Assembly (NCBI RefSeq): GCF_000661955.1
Contig: NZ_CP007597.1
Coordinates: forward strand, 2,956,984 to 3,020,983
Reading direction: 5' to 3'
DNA: 64,000 nucleotides
Source of the DNA: Stenotrophomonas rhizophila
GTDB lineage: Bacteria > Pseudomonadota > Gammaproteobacteria > Xanthomonadales > Xanthomonadaceae
Shown here piece by piece: positions 18,395 to 26,667 of this stretch. Position numbers and translations under genes: made by a program. Under the pieces are notes generated by a model, which was not told the origin of the DNA, did not search any database, and saw nothing but the letters and a program-made list of their open reading frames with translations. How positions within the stretch are numbered: the stretch's first letter is position 1; each line of letters opens with the position of its first letter.

Positions 18395-19663
18395 ATGCGG
18401 CCCCTGCTGAAGCGGTGGCCGTCGTGCCGCCTGTTGTTCCTGTGCTGGATGCTCACCCTGGCCAGCCTGCCGTTCGCGGCGCTGGCCCAGGATGCGACGG
18501 CCCCCGTCACCGTGCCGGTGGCTGACTCCGGCGCGAACGCCTCGGCGGCACCGCGCATCGGCGTGGTGACCATGCAGCCCGGCGAGATTTTCTTCGAGCG
18601 CTTCGGTCACGATGCGCTGGTGGTGGTGGACCCGGTAACGGGCCAGGCCACCTCCTACAACTTCGGTTACTTCGATCCGGGTGAAGCGGACTTCATCGGC
18701 CGCTTCGTGCGCGGCGAGATGATGTACTACCTGGTGGCGCTGCCGCTGGACGAGGACATGGCCTACTACCGTGAGAGCGGTCGTGGGGCCAGCATCCAGT
18801 GGCTGGACCTGGACCCGCAGCAGGCGCGCGCCCTGGCCGCCTCGCTGGCCGAGCGCGCCAAGCCGGAGAACGCGCGCTACCACTACGACTACTACACCGC
18901 CAACTGCGCCACCATGGTCCGCGATGCGGTGGACCAAGCGCTCGGCGGCGGCCTGCATTCGCAGCTGTCCGGGCGCTCGCGCGGCAACACCTACCGGAGC
19001 GAATCGGTGCGGTTGGCCTCGCCGTCGCCGTGGATGTGGCTGGGCTTCGACATCGGGCTGGGGCCGTTCGCCGATCAGCCGCTTTCGCGTTGGCAGGAAG
19101 CCTTCGTGCCGATGCGCCTGGCCGATGCGCTGCGCCAGTCCCGCAACAGCGAAGGCCGCCCGCTGGTACAGGCCGAGCAGGAACTGCTGCCGCACCGCAT
19201 CGCGCCGGAGCCCACCGAATCGCCGCGCCGCTGGTGGCCCTGGCTGCTGTGCGGCCTGCTGGCCGCGGCAGGCGTGTGTGCACTGCGCACGCGCCGACGC
19301 CTGCTGGGCGGCATCGCGCTGCCGGTGTGGCTGTTCTGCGGTATCGCCGGTGCGTTGCTGACCTACCTGTGGGGCTTCAGTGCGCACCAGGCTGCGTGGG
19401 CCAACCGCAACCTGCTGGTGCTGTCTCCGCTGTGCCTGCTGTTGCTGCCCGGTGCCATCACGCTGCTGCGCGGGCGCACCCCGCGTGCGTGGTTCCGCTG
19501 GGTGCTGTGGGCGGTGGCGCTGCTGGCGTCGCTGGGCCTGGTCCTGCACTGGCTGAGCCTGCAGGCGCAGGTCAACCTGCAGTGGATCGTGCTGCTGCTG
19601 CCGGTGCACCTGGCACTGGCATGGGCGCTGGGCCGTCGTGACGCATCTGTCACGGGCCGCTGA
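18395..19663 (+). CDS. DUF4105 (Lnb N-terminal-like) membrane protein
   Basis: This protein has 422 residues from the ATG at 18395. An N-terminal hydrophobic segment (LFLCWMLTLASLPFAALAQ) directs it to the envelope. A periplasmic DUF4105-type domain follows with the conserved FFERFGHDALVV, SYNFGYFD, and YHYDYYTANCATMVRDAVD motifs (His and Cys suggest a papain-like or NlpC-like fold). The C-terminal third has about five transmembrane helices. Its enzymatic activity is unknown. It begins nine bases after the corC stop, so it is in the same operon. Confidence 0.82.
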   Translation: MRPLLKRWPSCRLLFLCWMLTLASLPFAALAQDATAPVTVPVADSGANASAAPRIGVVTMQPGEIFFERFGHDALVVVDPVTGQATSYNFGYFDPGEADFIGRFVRGEMMYYLVALPLDEDMAYYRESGRGASIQWLDLDPQQARALAASLAERAKPENARYHYDYYTANCATMVRDAVDQALGGGLHSQLSGRSRGNTYRSESVRLASPSPWMWLGFDIGLGPFADQPLSRWQEAFVPMRLADALRQSRNSEGRPLVQAEQELLPHRIAPEPTESPRRWWPWLLCGLLAAAGVCALRTRRRLLGGIALPVWLFCGIAGALLTYLWGFSAHQAAWANRNLLVLSPLCLLLLPGAITLLRGRTPRAWFRWVLWAVALLASLGLVLHWLSLQAQVNLQWIVLLLPVHLALAWALGRRDASVTGR

Positions 19664-19678
19664 CGCAGGATGCCGCCC

Positions 19679-20677
19679 ATGGAAAGTACCGCACCCGTGA
19701 ACCCGCCCTGCGTCATCAACTGCGTGCACTACGATGACCAGGGCATTCGCCATGACATCAGCCTGGATGCGATCAGCGATGTGATCGAAAGCGGCAACGG
19801 CTTTGTATGGGTCGGCTTGTACGAGCCGGCCGACAGCGTGCTGCTGAAGCTGCAGGAAGAATTCTGCCTGCACTCGCTGGCCATCGAAGACGCACGCAAC
19901 GCCCATCAGCGGCCCAAGGTGGAGTCGTATGGCAACTCCTTGTTCGTGGTGGTCACCACCGCGCAGATGGTGGATGAGCGCATCGCCTACGGCGAAACCC
20001 ATGCCTTCCTTGGTCCCCGCTTCCTGGTGACGGTCCGCCATGGGGCGTCGCTGTCCTATGCCGCGCCGCGCGCCCGGGTGGAGCGCGAGCCGGAGCTGCT
20101 GCGCACGATGGGGCCGTCGTACTGCCTGTATGCGGTGCTGGACTTCGTGGTGGACAACTACCTGCCCATCACCCAGCGCTACCGCGACACGCTGGAGCTG
20201 CTGGAGAAGGACATTTTCTCGGACAGTTACAAGCGCCAGACCGTGGTGCGGCTGTACGAACTGAAGCGCGAGCTCAACAAGATGCGCATGGCGGTAGCGC
20301 CGCTGCAGGACATGCTGGCCCAGATCAAGCGCTACCAGGGCGAGCTGGTGCCCGACGAGGTCAAGCTGTACCTGCGCGATGTGCATGACCATGCGGTGCG
20401 GATCAGCGATGTGATCGACACCCTGCGCGAAATGCTGGGCACGGCGCTGAACGTGAACCTGTCGCTGGTGACGCTGGCGCAGGGCGAGACGGTGAAGCGG
20501 TTGGGTGCGTGGGCGGCATTGTTGGCGGCGCCGACCCTGATCACCAGCTGGTATGGCATGAACTTCACCCACATGCCGGAGTTGGACCAGCCGTGGGCGT
20601 ACCCGGCGATGATCATCGGCGTGGGCGCGATCTGCGTGGGGTTGTACCGGCTGTTCAAGCGGGTGCGTTGGCTCTGA
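19679..20677 (+). CDS. corA: CorA-family magnesium/cobalt transporter
   Basis: This protein has 332 residues from the ATG at 19679, which has AGGA upstream; an ATG at 19670 is also in frame. A long soluble, alpha/beta plus coiled-coil N-terminal domain is followed by two C-terminal transmembrane helices. The first ends in the hallmark YGMNF motif (SWYGMNFTHMPEL). The C-terminus is basic (FKRVRWL). The family forms pentameric Mg2+/Co2+ channels of the inner membrane. It is the last gene of this plus-strand series and converges on the aldehyde dehydrogenase across the repeat array. Confidence 0.93.
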   Translation: MESTAPVNPPCVINCVHYDDQGIRHDISLDAISDVIESGNGFVWVGLYEPADSVLLKLQEEFCLHSLAIEDARNAHQRPKVESYGNSLFVVVTTAQMVDERIAYGETHAFLGPRFLVTVRHGASLSYAAPRARVEREPELLRTMGPSYCLYAVLDFVVDNYLPITQRYRDTLELLEKDIFSDSYKRQTVVRLYELKRELNKMRMAVAPLQDMLAQIKRYQGELVPDEVKLYLRDVHDHAVRISDVIDTLREMLGTALNVNLSLVTLAQGETVKRLGAWAALLAAPTLITSWYGMNFTHMPELDQPWAYPAMIIGVGAICVGLYRLFKRVRWL

Positions 20678-20742
20678 GGCGGGGTGGCGGCCCGTTTCGG
20701 GCGACGGTGCCGGGTGTACGTCATGGGTGTGGTATTTGGAGC

Positions 20743-21427
20743 AGCCGACCAACGGTCGGCTCTACCCCCCGGTTTGAACGATGCGATGCCCGGTAGTGCC
20801 GGACGCTGGCCGGCTCCCGGTGATGCCGGATATATGCGACGTGTGCCGGCGTTACGGGCAGCCGACCAACGGTCGGCTCTACCCTCGGTTTGAACGATGC
20901 GAATCCCGGTAGTGCCGGCCGCTGGCCGGCTCCCGGCGATGCCGGATGTACGCGACGTGTTCTGGCGTTACGGGCAGCCGACCAACGGTCGGCTCTACCC
21001 TCGGTTTGAACGATGCGAATCCCGGTAGTGCCGGCCGCTGGCCGGCTCCCGGCGATGCCGGATATATGCGACGTGTGCCGGCGTTACGGGGAGCCGACCA
21101 ACGGTCGGCTCTACCGATCCGATGTCCGGTAGTGCCGGCCGCTGGCCGGCTCCTGGCGATGCCGGATATACGCGACGTGTGCTGGCGTTACGGGCAGCCG
21201 ACCAACGGTCGGCTCCACCTCGGTTTGAACGATGCGATGCCCGGTTCGGCCGGCTCCCGGCGATGCCGGATATATGCGACGTGTGCCGGTGTTACGGGGA
21301 GCCGACCAACGGTCGGCTCTACCGATCCGATGTCCGGTAGTGCCGGCCGCTGGCCGGCTCTTGGCGATGCCGGATACATGCGACGTGTGCCGGCGTTACG
21401 GGCAGCCGACCAACGGTCGGCTCTACC
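20743..21427. repeat. Minisatellite of paired SMAG/REP hairpins
   Basis: The palindrome AGCCGACCAACGGTCGGCT occurs seven times, starting at 20743, 20860, 20976, 21092, 21196, 21300 and 21404. The spacings are 117, 116, 116, 104, 104 and 104 bases. Each unit also holds a second hairpin of different sequence headed by GTAG in the opposite orientation (GTAGTGCCGGCCGCTGGCCGG; shortened in the unit after 21196), then a spacer with GATGCCGGATATATGCGACG and GGCGTTACGG. GTAG-headed palindromes are the hallmark of the SMAG family in S. maltophilia. The array sits between the 3' ends of corA and the dehydrogenase gene. Confidence 0.9.
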
Positions 21428-21445
21428 CCGGGGGGATCGTCGGTA

Positions 21446-21468
21446 GGTAGCGACCGTTGGTCGCTACC
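21446..21468 (-). terminator. Hairpin at the 3' end of the dehydrogenase gene
   Basis: A perfect palindrome, GGTAGCGACCG / TTG-centred / GGTCGCTACC, lies ten bases past the dehydrogenase stop codon. It is a GTAG-headed SMAG-type hairpin of a third sequence class and probably protects or ends the minus-strand transcript. No T-tract is present. Confidence 0.55.
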
Positions 21469-21477
21469 CTCTTCAGA

Positions 21478-22842
21478 TCAGGCCACGTATACCGTTTTGA
21501 TGTTCATGAACTCATGGATGCCGTGGTCGGCCAGTTCGCGGCCGAAGCCGGAGCGCTTGCTGCCGCCGAACGGCAGGCGGGGGTCGCTTTTGACGATGGC
21601 GTTGACGAAAGCCGCGCCGCATTCCAGCTTCTTGGCGATGGCTTCGCCCCGCACCGCATCCGCGGTCCAGACGCTGCCCCCCAGACCGAAGGTGGTGTCG
21701 TTGGCCACGCGCAGCGCCTCGGCATCATCGCGCACGCGCAGGATGGCCGCGGCGGGGCCGAACAGTTCTTCCTCATAGGCCGGCATGCCCGGCCCGACGT
21801 TGTCCAGGATGGTGGCCGGGTAGCCGGCATGGCTGCCCGCCACCGGCTCGCCGCCGAGCAGCAGTTTGGCGCCCTTGGCCACGCTGTCCTGCACCTGGCT
21901 GTGCAGTTCGTCGCGCAGGTCGGCGCGGGCCATCGGGGCCAGCGTGGTGCGTTCGTCCTGCGGGTCGCCGTACACGCGCTGCGCAGCGGCGGCCACGAAC
22001 TTTTCCACGAATGCATCGGCGATGGCATCGACCACGATGAAGCGCTTGGCGGCGATGCAGGTCTGGCCACTGTTGTCGAAGCGCGACTTCACGGCGGCGG
22101 CGACGGTCTTGTCGAGATCGGCATCCTCGAGCACGACGAACGCGTCGCTGCCGCCCAGTTCCATGACGCACTTCTTGAGCTGGTCACCGGCATTGGCGGC
22201 AATCGAGCGTCCTGCCCGTTCGCTGCCGGTCAGGGTGACGGCCTTGACCCGCTTGTCGCGCAGCACGTCGGCGGCCTGGTCGTTGTCGATGTGCAGGACG
22301 TCGAACACGCCGGCGGGCAGGCCGCCATCGCGGCATACGGCCAGGATCAGGTCGGCGCACTGCGGGACGTTGCTGGCATGCTTGAGCAGGGCGACGTTGC
22401 CGGCCATGAAGGCCGGCGCAAGGAAGCGGAATACCTGCCAGATCGGGAAGTTCCAGGGCATCACGGCGAACACGCAGCCGATGGGCTCGTAGCGCACGTA
22501 GCTGCGCTGGGCCTCGGTGTCGATCAGCTGCGGCTTGAGGTAGTCGGCGGCATGGTCGGCGTAGAACTCGCAGGCCTGCGCGCACTTCTCCACTTCGGTC
22601 AGGGCTTCGGCCTTGAGCTTGCCCATCTCACTGGTCATGGCCCGCTGGATGTCGTCCTTGCGGGTACGCAGCTGCGCGGCGATGCCACGCAGGATGGCGC
22701 TGCGCGCCTGCAGGGATTGGCCAGACCAGGCCGGGAACGCGCCGGCCGCGGCGGCCAGGCGCTGTTCAACCTGGGCGGCATCGAGCAGTTCATGGCGGTA
22801 GGTGACCTGGCCGGTCGCGGGATTGACGATTTCAACGGTCAT
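21478..22842 (-). CDS. sad: NAD(P)-dependent succinate-semialdehyde dehydrogenase
   Basis: This 454-residue protein of the aldehyde dehydrogenase superfamily has the catalytic Cys262 (FDNSGQTCIAAKRF) and general base Glu228 (VMELGGSDAF). The Rossmann motif is TLTGSERAG and the PWNFP segment is intact. The short length and the ELGGSDAF and GQTCIAAKR signatures match the short SSADH group (E. coli Sad/YneI). It would oxidise succinate semialdehyde to succinate and so complete GABA breakdown from the putrescine genes a few kilobases away. It is transcribed alone on the minus strand. Confidence 0.85.
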   Translation of the reverse strand: MTVEIVNPATGQVTYRHELLDAAQVEQRLAAAAGAFPAWSGQSLQARSAILRGIAAQLRTRKDDIQRAMTSEMGKLKAEALTEVEKCAQACEFYADHAADYLKPQLIDTEAQRSYVRYEPIGCVFAVMPWNFPIWQVFRFLAPAFMAGNVALLKHASNVPQCADLILAVCRDGGLPAGVFDVLHIDNDQAADVLRDKRVKAVTLTGSERAGRSIAANAGDQLKKCVMELGGSDAFVVLEDADLDKTVAAAVKSRFDNSGQTCIAAKRFIVVDAIADAFVEKFVAAAAQRVYGDPQDERTTLAPMARADLRDELHSQVQDSVAKGAKLLLGGEPVAGSHAGYPATILDNVGPGMPAYEEELFGPAAAILRVRDDAEALRVANDTTFGLGGSVWTADAVRGEAIAKKLECGAAFVNAIVKSDPRLPFGGSKRSGFGRELADHGIHEFMNIKTVYVA

Positions 22843-22990
22843 CGTGGTACTCCGGAAGACAGACCACCATTCTGCGCCCGGTGTTGTGATCCGGATGTTG
22901 CCGGGGTTGGCGGCGAGCCGGGAGTGGGTTGCGACGTGGCGTCGCAGGTTAGGGTCTGCGCGGAAAGCAGCGTTTCACTGCTACCTGTTT

Positions 22991-23098
22991 GGCACGGCGC
23001 GGGTGGGAGGCCGGGACACGCCGTGAATCCATCCATGGAGGCTCGCATGCGCCATCCATGGCGCATGACGGTCCCGGCCTCCCACCCGCACCATGCCC
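22991..23098 (+). repeat. Large palindromic element, copy A
   Basis: The outer arms (GCGGGTGGGAGGCC and GGCCTCCCACCCGC, extendable outward with two mismatches) pair across about 108 bases. The inside reads GGGACACGCCGTGAATCC, ATCCATGGAGGCTCG, a nested palindrome GCGCCATCCATGGCGC, then ACGGTCCC. The same inner sequence returns in inverted orientation at 23452-23558 with different but still self-complementary arms. It lies upstream of the dehydrogenase gene. Confidence 0.85.
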
Positions 23099-23164
23099 AG
23101 ACAGTTGGCCGTGTCCGCACTAAGAGCAAGAGCCGGCCGACCGGTTTGATTGGGGAGAGAAGAG

Positions 23165-23187
23165 CAGCCGGGCAGAGCCCGGCTCTA
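23165..23187 (-). repeat. SMAG-type hairpin
   Basis: The palindrome AGCCGGGCAGAGCCCGGCT followed by CTAC reads, on the minus strand, as a GTAG-headed hairpin of the SMAG kind. A similar hairpin without a clear GTAG head lies at 23328-23351. Confidence 0.7.
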
Positions 23188-23250
23188 CGCGGCGCGTATC
23201 CGTGCGGTGCGGATCAGATCGGCGCGACGCGGGTCGGGATGGATCGGGAT

Positions 23251-23285
23251 GGATCGGATCGGATCGGATCGGATCGGATCGGATC
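23251..23285 (+). repeat. GGATC pentanucleotide repeat
   Basis: Seven perfect tandem copies of GGATC lie at 23251-23285, flanked by degenerate copies (GGGAT, GGGAC, GGATGG) from about 23236 to 23320. Each unit contains a GATC site. It lies between genes and in no supported reading frame. Confidence 0.9.
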
Positions 23286-23451
23286 GGGACGGGACGGATG
23301 GGGTCGGTGCGGATCGGATCGTGATGGGTGGAGCCGGGCTCTGCCCGGCTGGGACGGTGGAACACCGTCCTGCTCCACCCCTCCCCCCAACGCGGCAACT
23401 GCCTTGCGCCGTTGCCCTGCGCCTTCAACAAAAGGGCAAGCATTCTGTCGG

Positions 23452-23558
23452 GCGTCGGCGTGGGTGGGTTGGCGGGACCGTTGGGCGCCATGGATGGCGC
23501 CCACGAGCCTCCAAGGATGGATTCACGGCGTGTCCCGCCAACCCACCCACGCCGACGC
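23452..23558 (-). repeat. Large palindromic element, copy B
   Basis: Copy B is inverted relative to copy A. Its arms are a perfect 22-bp match: GCGTCGGCGTGGG, TGGGTTGGC on one side and the complement on the other. The inside is nearly the same as copy A, including GGGACACGCCGTGAATCC and GCGCCATCCATGGCGC. It ends about 40 bases past the potI stop codon, so it may serve as an end-of-operon structure. Confidence 0.85.
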
Positions 23559-23599
23559 CACTCAGAACATGCAGCCCCGCTGTTGCTGTTGCTGTTGCC

Positions 23600-24445
23600 T
23601 CACCCCTTGTCCTGCAACGCCATCTGCATGTCGCGCTGGCGGCGCTTCTCGCCGCGGGCCGTCACGAACCACCCCACCACCGCCGCGATCGACACCGCCA
23701 GCACCATCAGCGTCGCCAGTGCATTGATCTCCGGCTTGATCCCCATCCGCACCGACGCGAACACCTTCATCGGCAGCGTCGTCGAACTCGGGCCTGCCAC
23801 GAAACTGGCAATCACCACATCGTCCAGCGACAGCGTAAACGCCAACAACCAGCCCGCCACCAGCGCCGGGGCGATGATCGGCAGCGTGATCTGCAGGAAC
23901 ACCTTCAACCGCCCCGCCCCCAGATCCATCGCCGCTTCCTCCAGCGACCGGTCCAGCTCCTGCAGCCGCGACGACACCACCACCGTCACGAACGACAGCG
24001 TAAACGTCACATGCGCAATCCAGATGCTCGTCACCCCGCGTGCCGGAAAGCCGGGAATACCGCCCATCGCTACCAGCAGCGTCATCAGCGAAAAGCCCAG
24101 GATCACCTCCGGCATCACCAACGGCGCGGTGATCAGCGCACCGAACACCGTCTTGCCCGAGAACCGCTTGAAACGCGTCATCACCATCGCCGCCATCGTG
24201 CCCAGCACCGTCGACGCACAGGCCGTCCAGAACGCCACCTTCAGGCTGATCCACAGCGCATCCAGAATCTGCCGGTTGTTGAACAGCTCCCCATACCAGC
24301 GCGTGGAAAAGCCCGACCACACCGTGGCCAGCTTGGATTCGTTGAACGAATAGATCATCAGCAGCAGGATCGGCAGATACAGAAAGCCGAAGCCCAGCCC
24401 CAGCACCGACCAGCTCAGCCACCGGTTGCCGCGCACCATGCTCAT
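23600..24445 (-). CDS. potI: Putrescine ABC transporter permease
   Basis: This 281-residue inner-membrane protein has about six transmembrane helices and the EAA loop of ABC permeases (LEEAAMDLGAGRLKVFLQIT, followed by LPIIAP). Length and order fit PotI. Its ATG overlaps the potH stop codon by four bases (ATGA), and it is the last gene of potF-potG-potH-potI. With PotH it forms the channel through which putrescine enters the cell. Confidence 0.92.
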   Translation of the reverse strand: MSMVRGNRWLSWSVLGLGFGFLYLPILLLMIYSFNESKLATVWSGFSTRWYGELFNNRQILDALWISLKVAFWTACASTVLGTMAAMVMTRFKRFSGKTVFGALITAPLVMPEVILGFSLMTLLVAMGGIPGFPARGVTSIWIAHVTFTLSFVTVVVSSRLQELDRSLEEAAMDLGAGRLKVFLQITLPIIAPALVAGWLLAFTLSLDDVVIASFVAGPSSTTLPMKVFASVRMGIKPEINALATLMVLAVSIAAVVGWFVTARGEKRRQRDMQMALQDKG

Positions 24446-25353
24446 GCCAGCTTCCCTTCCAGCTCACGCTGCTGGACCCGGTTGAACAGCAGGATCGGCA
24501 CCAGCAGCAACAGCAGCATCACGATCGCCACCGCCGAGGCCGTCGGCCAGTCGCGGTTGTTGAAGAACTCGCCCCACAGCACCCGCCCGATCATCAGCGT
24601 GTCCGGACCGCCCAGCATCTCGGGAATCACGAATTCGCCCACCGCCGGAATCATCACCAGCATGCAGCCGGCGATGATGCCGGTGCGCGACAGCGGCAAG
24701 GTGATCCGCAGGAACGCCTGCCACGGCTTGGCGCCCAGGTCGTAGGCCGCCTCCAGCAGCCGGTTGTCCAGCTTGACCAGGTTGGCATACAGCGGCAGCA
24801 CCATGAACGGCAGGTAGCAGTACACGATGCCGATGTAAGCGGCGGTCGGCGTGTACAGGATCTGCAACGGCGCATCGATCACCCCGAGCTTGAGCAGCAG
24901 CTGGTTGAGCAGCCCGTTGCGGTCCAGGATGCCGATCCACGCATATACCCGGATCAGGAACGAGGTCCACGACGGCAGCACCACCAGCATCATCGCCACG
25001 TTGCGCGCGGCCGGCGACATCCGCGAAATCACGTAGGCCATCGGGTAACCGATCAGCAGCGTGAACAGCGTGGCGATCACCGCGATCTTGATCGAACTCA
25101 GGTAGGCCAGCACGTACTGGCTGTCCTTCACCAGCGCCGCGTAGTTGCCCAGGTTGAGCTTCAGCGAGAACGCCCCGTCCACGTATTCCAGCAACCAGGT
25201 GTAGGGCGGCGAGCCCACCTGCGTACGCGCGAACGAGATCATCAGGATGATCACGAACGGCACCGCGAAGAACAGCAGCAGCCACAGGTAGGGCGCGGCG
25301 ATCACACTGCCGCGGGTGCCGGGGAGCCAGCGCTTCCAGACGGCGGCGTTCAT
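24442..25353 (-). CDS. potH: Putrescine ABC transporter permease
   Basis: This protein has 303 residues from the ATG at 25353, which overlaps the potG stop (ATGA); an upstream in-frame start would lie inside potG. About six transmembrane helices are visible, with the EAA loop LLEAAYDLGAKPWQAFLRIT followed by LPLSRTGI. It matches the PotH partner of the putrescine importer. Confidence 0.92.
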   Translation of the reverse strand: MNAAVWKRWLPGTRGSVIAAPYLWLLLFFAVPFVIILMISFARTQVGSPPYTWLLEYVDGAFSLKLNLGNYAALVKDSQYVLAYLSSIKIAVIATLFTLLIGYPMAYVISRMSPAARNVAMMLVVLPSWTSFLIRVYAWIGILDRNGLLNQLLLKLGVIDAPLQILYTPTAAYIGIVYCYLPFMVLPLYANLVKLDNRLLEAAYDLGAKPWQAFLRITLPLSRTGIIAGCMLVMIPAVGEFVIPEMLGGPDTLMIGRVLWGEFFNNRDWPTASAVAIVMLLLLLVPILLFNRVQQRELEGKLA

Positions 25354-26483
25354 GCGGTGAGCACCACGCCGTCGTTGTCGCGCCAGCACACCCACACGCT
25401 GTCGCCCCAGGTCAGCCCGTCGCTGGCCCAGCGCTGCGAGTTGGCGAAGTTGGACAGCACCTTGGCCCCGCTGGGCAGGCGCACGTGGTACACCGAATGG
25501 CTGCCGAAGTAGGCGATCTCCTCGATTACCCCCTGCGCCTTGTTGGTGTCCCCGGCCGGCTCGTCCTTGCCGATCATCACCTTCTCCGGGCGCAGCGCGA
25601 ACGCCACCGGCTGGCCTTCGTAGCCGGTGATGCCGTGGGCCACATAGATCGGGGCGGGGAACAGCGGCGTGCGCACGGTGACGTACTCCGGCAGGTCCTC
25701 GTCGATGACCCCGTCGAACAGGTTCACCGATCCGATGAACTCGGCCACGAAGCGGTTGGCCGGCTGCTCGTAGATTTCATCGGGCTTGCCCACCTGCTGG
25801 ATCCAGCCGGCGTCCATCACCGCGATGCGGGTGGCCATGGTCATCGCCTCCTCCTGGTCGTGGGTGACCATCACGCAGGTCACGCCCGAGGTTTCGATGA
25901 TGTTGACCAGCTCCAGCTGCATCTGCGAGCGCAGCTTCTTGTCCAGCGCGCCCATCGGCTCGTCCAGCAGCAGCAGCTTGGGCCCCTTGGCCAGCGACCG
26001 CGCCAACGCCACGCGCTGCTGCTGGCCGCCGGACAGCTGGTGCGGCTTGCGCTTGGCCAGCTTGCCCAGTTGCACCAGTTCCAGCATCTCGCCCACGCGG
26101 GTGCGGATCGCATCGCGGGCCAGGCCGTCCTGTTTCAGCCCGAAGGCGATGTTCTGCTCCACCGTCATGTGCGGGAACAGCGCGTAGGACTGGAACATCA
26201 TGTTGATCGGCCGCTGGTACGGCGGCAGGTCGTTGATGCGCTGGCCATCCAGCTCGATGCTGCCCTTGGTGGGGGTTTCGAACCCGCCCAGGCAGCGCAG
26301 CAGCGTGGACTTGCCGCTGCCCGAACCGCCGAGCAGGGCGAAGATTTCGCCCTTGCGCACGTCCAAGCTGACATCGTCGAGCGCGACGAAGCCGTCGAAT
26401 TCCTTGCGCAGCGCGCGGATGGACAGATAGCCCGGCTCGAGGACCGGCACGACCTCGCCTTCCGGCTTGGCATCAAATGGCAT
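25350..26483 (-). CDS. potG: Putrescine ABC transporter ATP-binding protein
   Basis: This protein has 377 residues from the ATG at 26483 (GGAG upstream), the usual PotG length; the open frame further upstream is Pro/Gly-rich and probably untranslated. Walker A is GGSGSGKST, the ABC signature is LSGGQQQRVALARSLA, Walker B is LLLLDEPMGALD, and the switch His lies in VTHDQEEA. A C-terminal TOBE-type regulatory domain is present. It powers putrescine uptake through PotH and PotI. Confidence 0.93.
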   Translation of the reverse strand: MPFDAKPEGEVVPVLEPGYLSIRALRKEFDGFVALDDVSLDVRKGEIFALLGGSGSGKSTLLRCLGGFETPTKGSIELDGQRINDLPPYQRPINMMFQSYALFPHMTVEQNIAFGLKQDGLARDAIRTRVGEMLELVQLGKLAKRKPHQLSGGQQQRVALARSLAKGPKLLLLDEPMGALDKKLRSQMQLELVNIIETSGVTCVMVTHDQEEAMTMATRIAVMDAGWIQQVGKPDEIYEQPANRFVAEFIGSVNLFDGVIDEDLPEYVTVRTPLFPAPIYVAHGITGYEGQPVAFALRPEKVMIGKDEPAGDTNKAQGVIEEIAYFGSHSVYHVRLPSGAKVLSNFANSQRWASDGLTWGDSVWVCWRDNDGVVLTA

Positions 26484-26620
26484 GGGGGGCGGCTCCAGGA
26501 GCGGCAGCGGACGGGGGGAGGATGGCATTTTACCGGTGGTGGCCGCGTCATGCTGTGCCCCGCCGGGGATCCGGACGTTGACGGGCCCGGCCGGGCCAGT
26601 GCCCTGCCCGTCCGGAAACG

Positions 26621-26648
26621 GCAACGCCGGCCCGGGGGCCGGCGTTGC
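26621..26648 (-). promoter_or_regulatory. Stem-loop between potF and potG
   Basis: GCAACGCCGGCC and its complement GGCCGGCGTTGC form a near-perfect hairpin about 20 bases downstream of the potF stop codon. There is no T-tract. Such structures between a binding-protein gene and the rest of its operon often stabilise the upstream mRNA, giving more binding protein than membrane subunits. That role is inferred. Confidence 0.55.
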
Positions 26649-26667
26649 AGGGGGCACGCAGGTCCGC

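Larger units (their letters stand above)
22843..23599. other. Gene-free repeat region
   Basis: These 757 bases between the dehydrogenase gene (start at 22842) and potI (stop at 23600) hold no supported gene. They contain two copies of a large palindrome in opposite orientation, two SMAG-type hairpins (23165-23187 and 23328-23351) and a GGATC pentamer run, each listed separately. Long open frames cross this stretch, but they are made of repeat sequence. Confidence 0.8.

Noticed and set aside
18218-20752. A minus-strand open frame of about 840 codons opposite DUF4105 and corA
   Set aside because: It crosses two clear plus-strand genes and has the typical His/Gln/Arg-rich shadow composition.
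20743-21427. CRISPR array
   Set aside because: Spacers are not unique: the whole unit is repeated, and periods of 104-117 bases with palindromic SMAG cores do not fit CRISPR. No cas gene is present.
20946-21446. Open frames through the repeat array, giving a repetitive GRWPAPGDAGYMRRVPALR protein
   Set aside because: The frame results from repeat units that lack stops; unit lengths of 104 and 116 are not multiples of three, so the frame drifts between copies.
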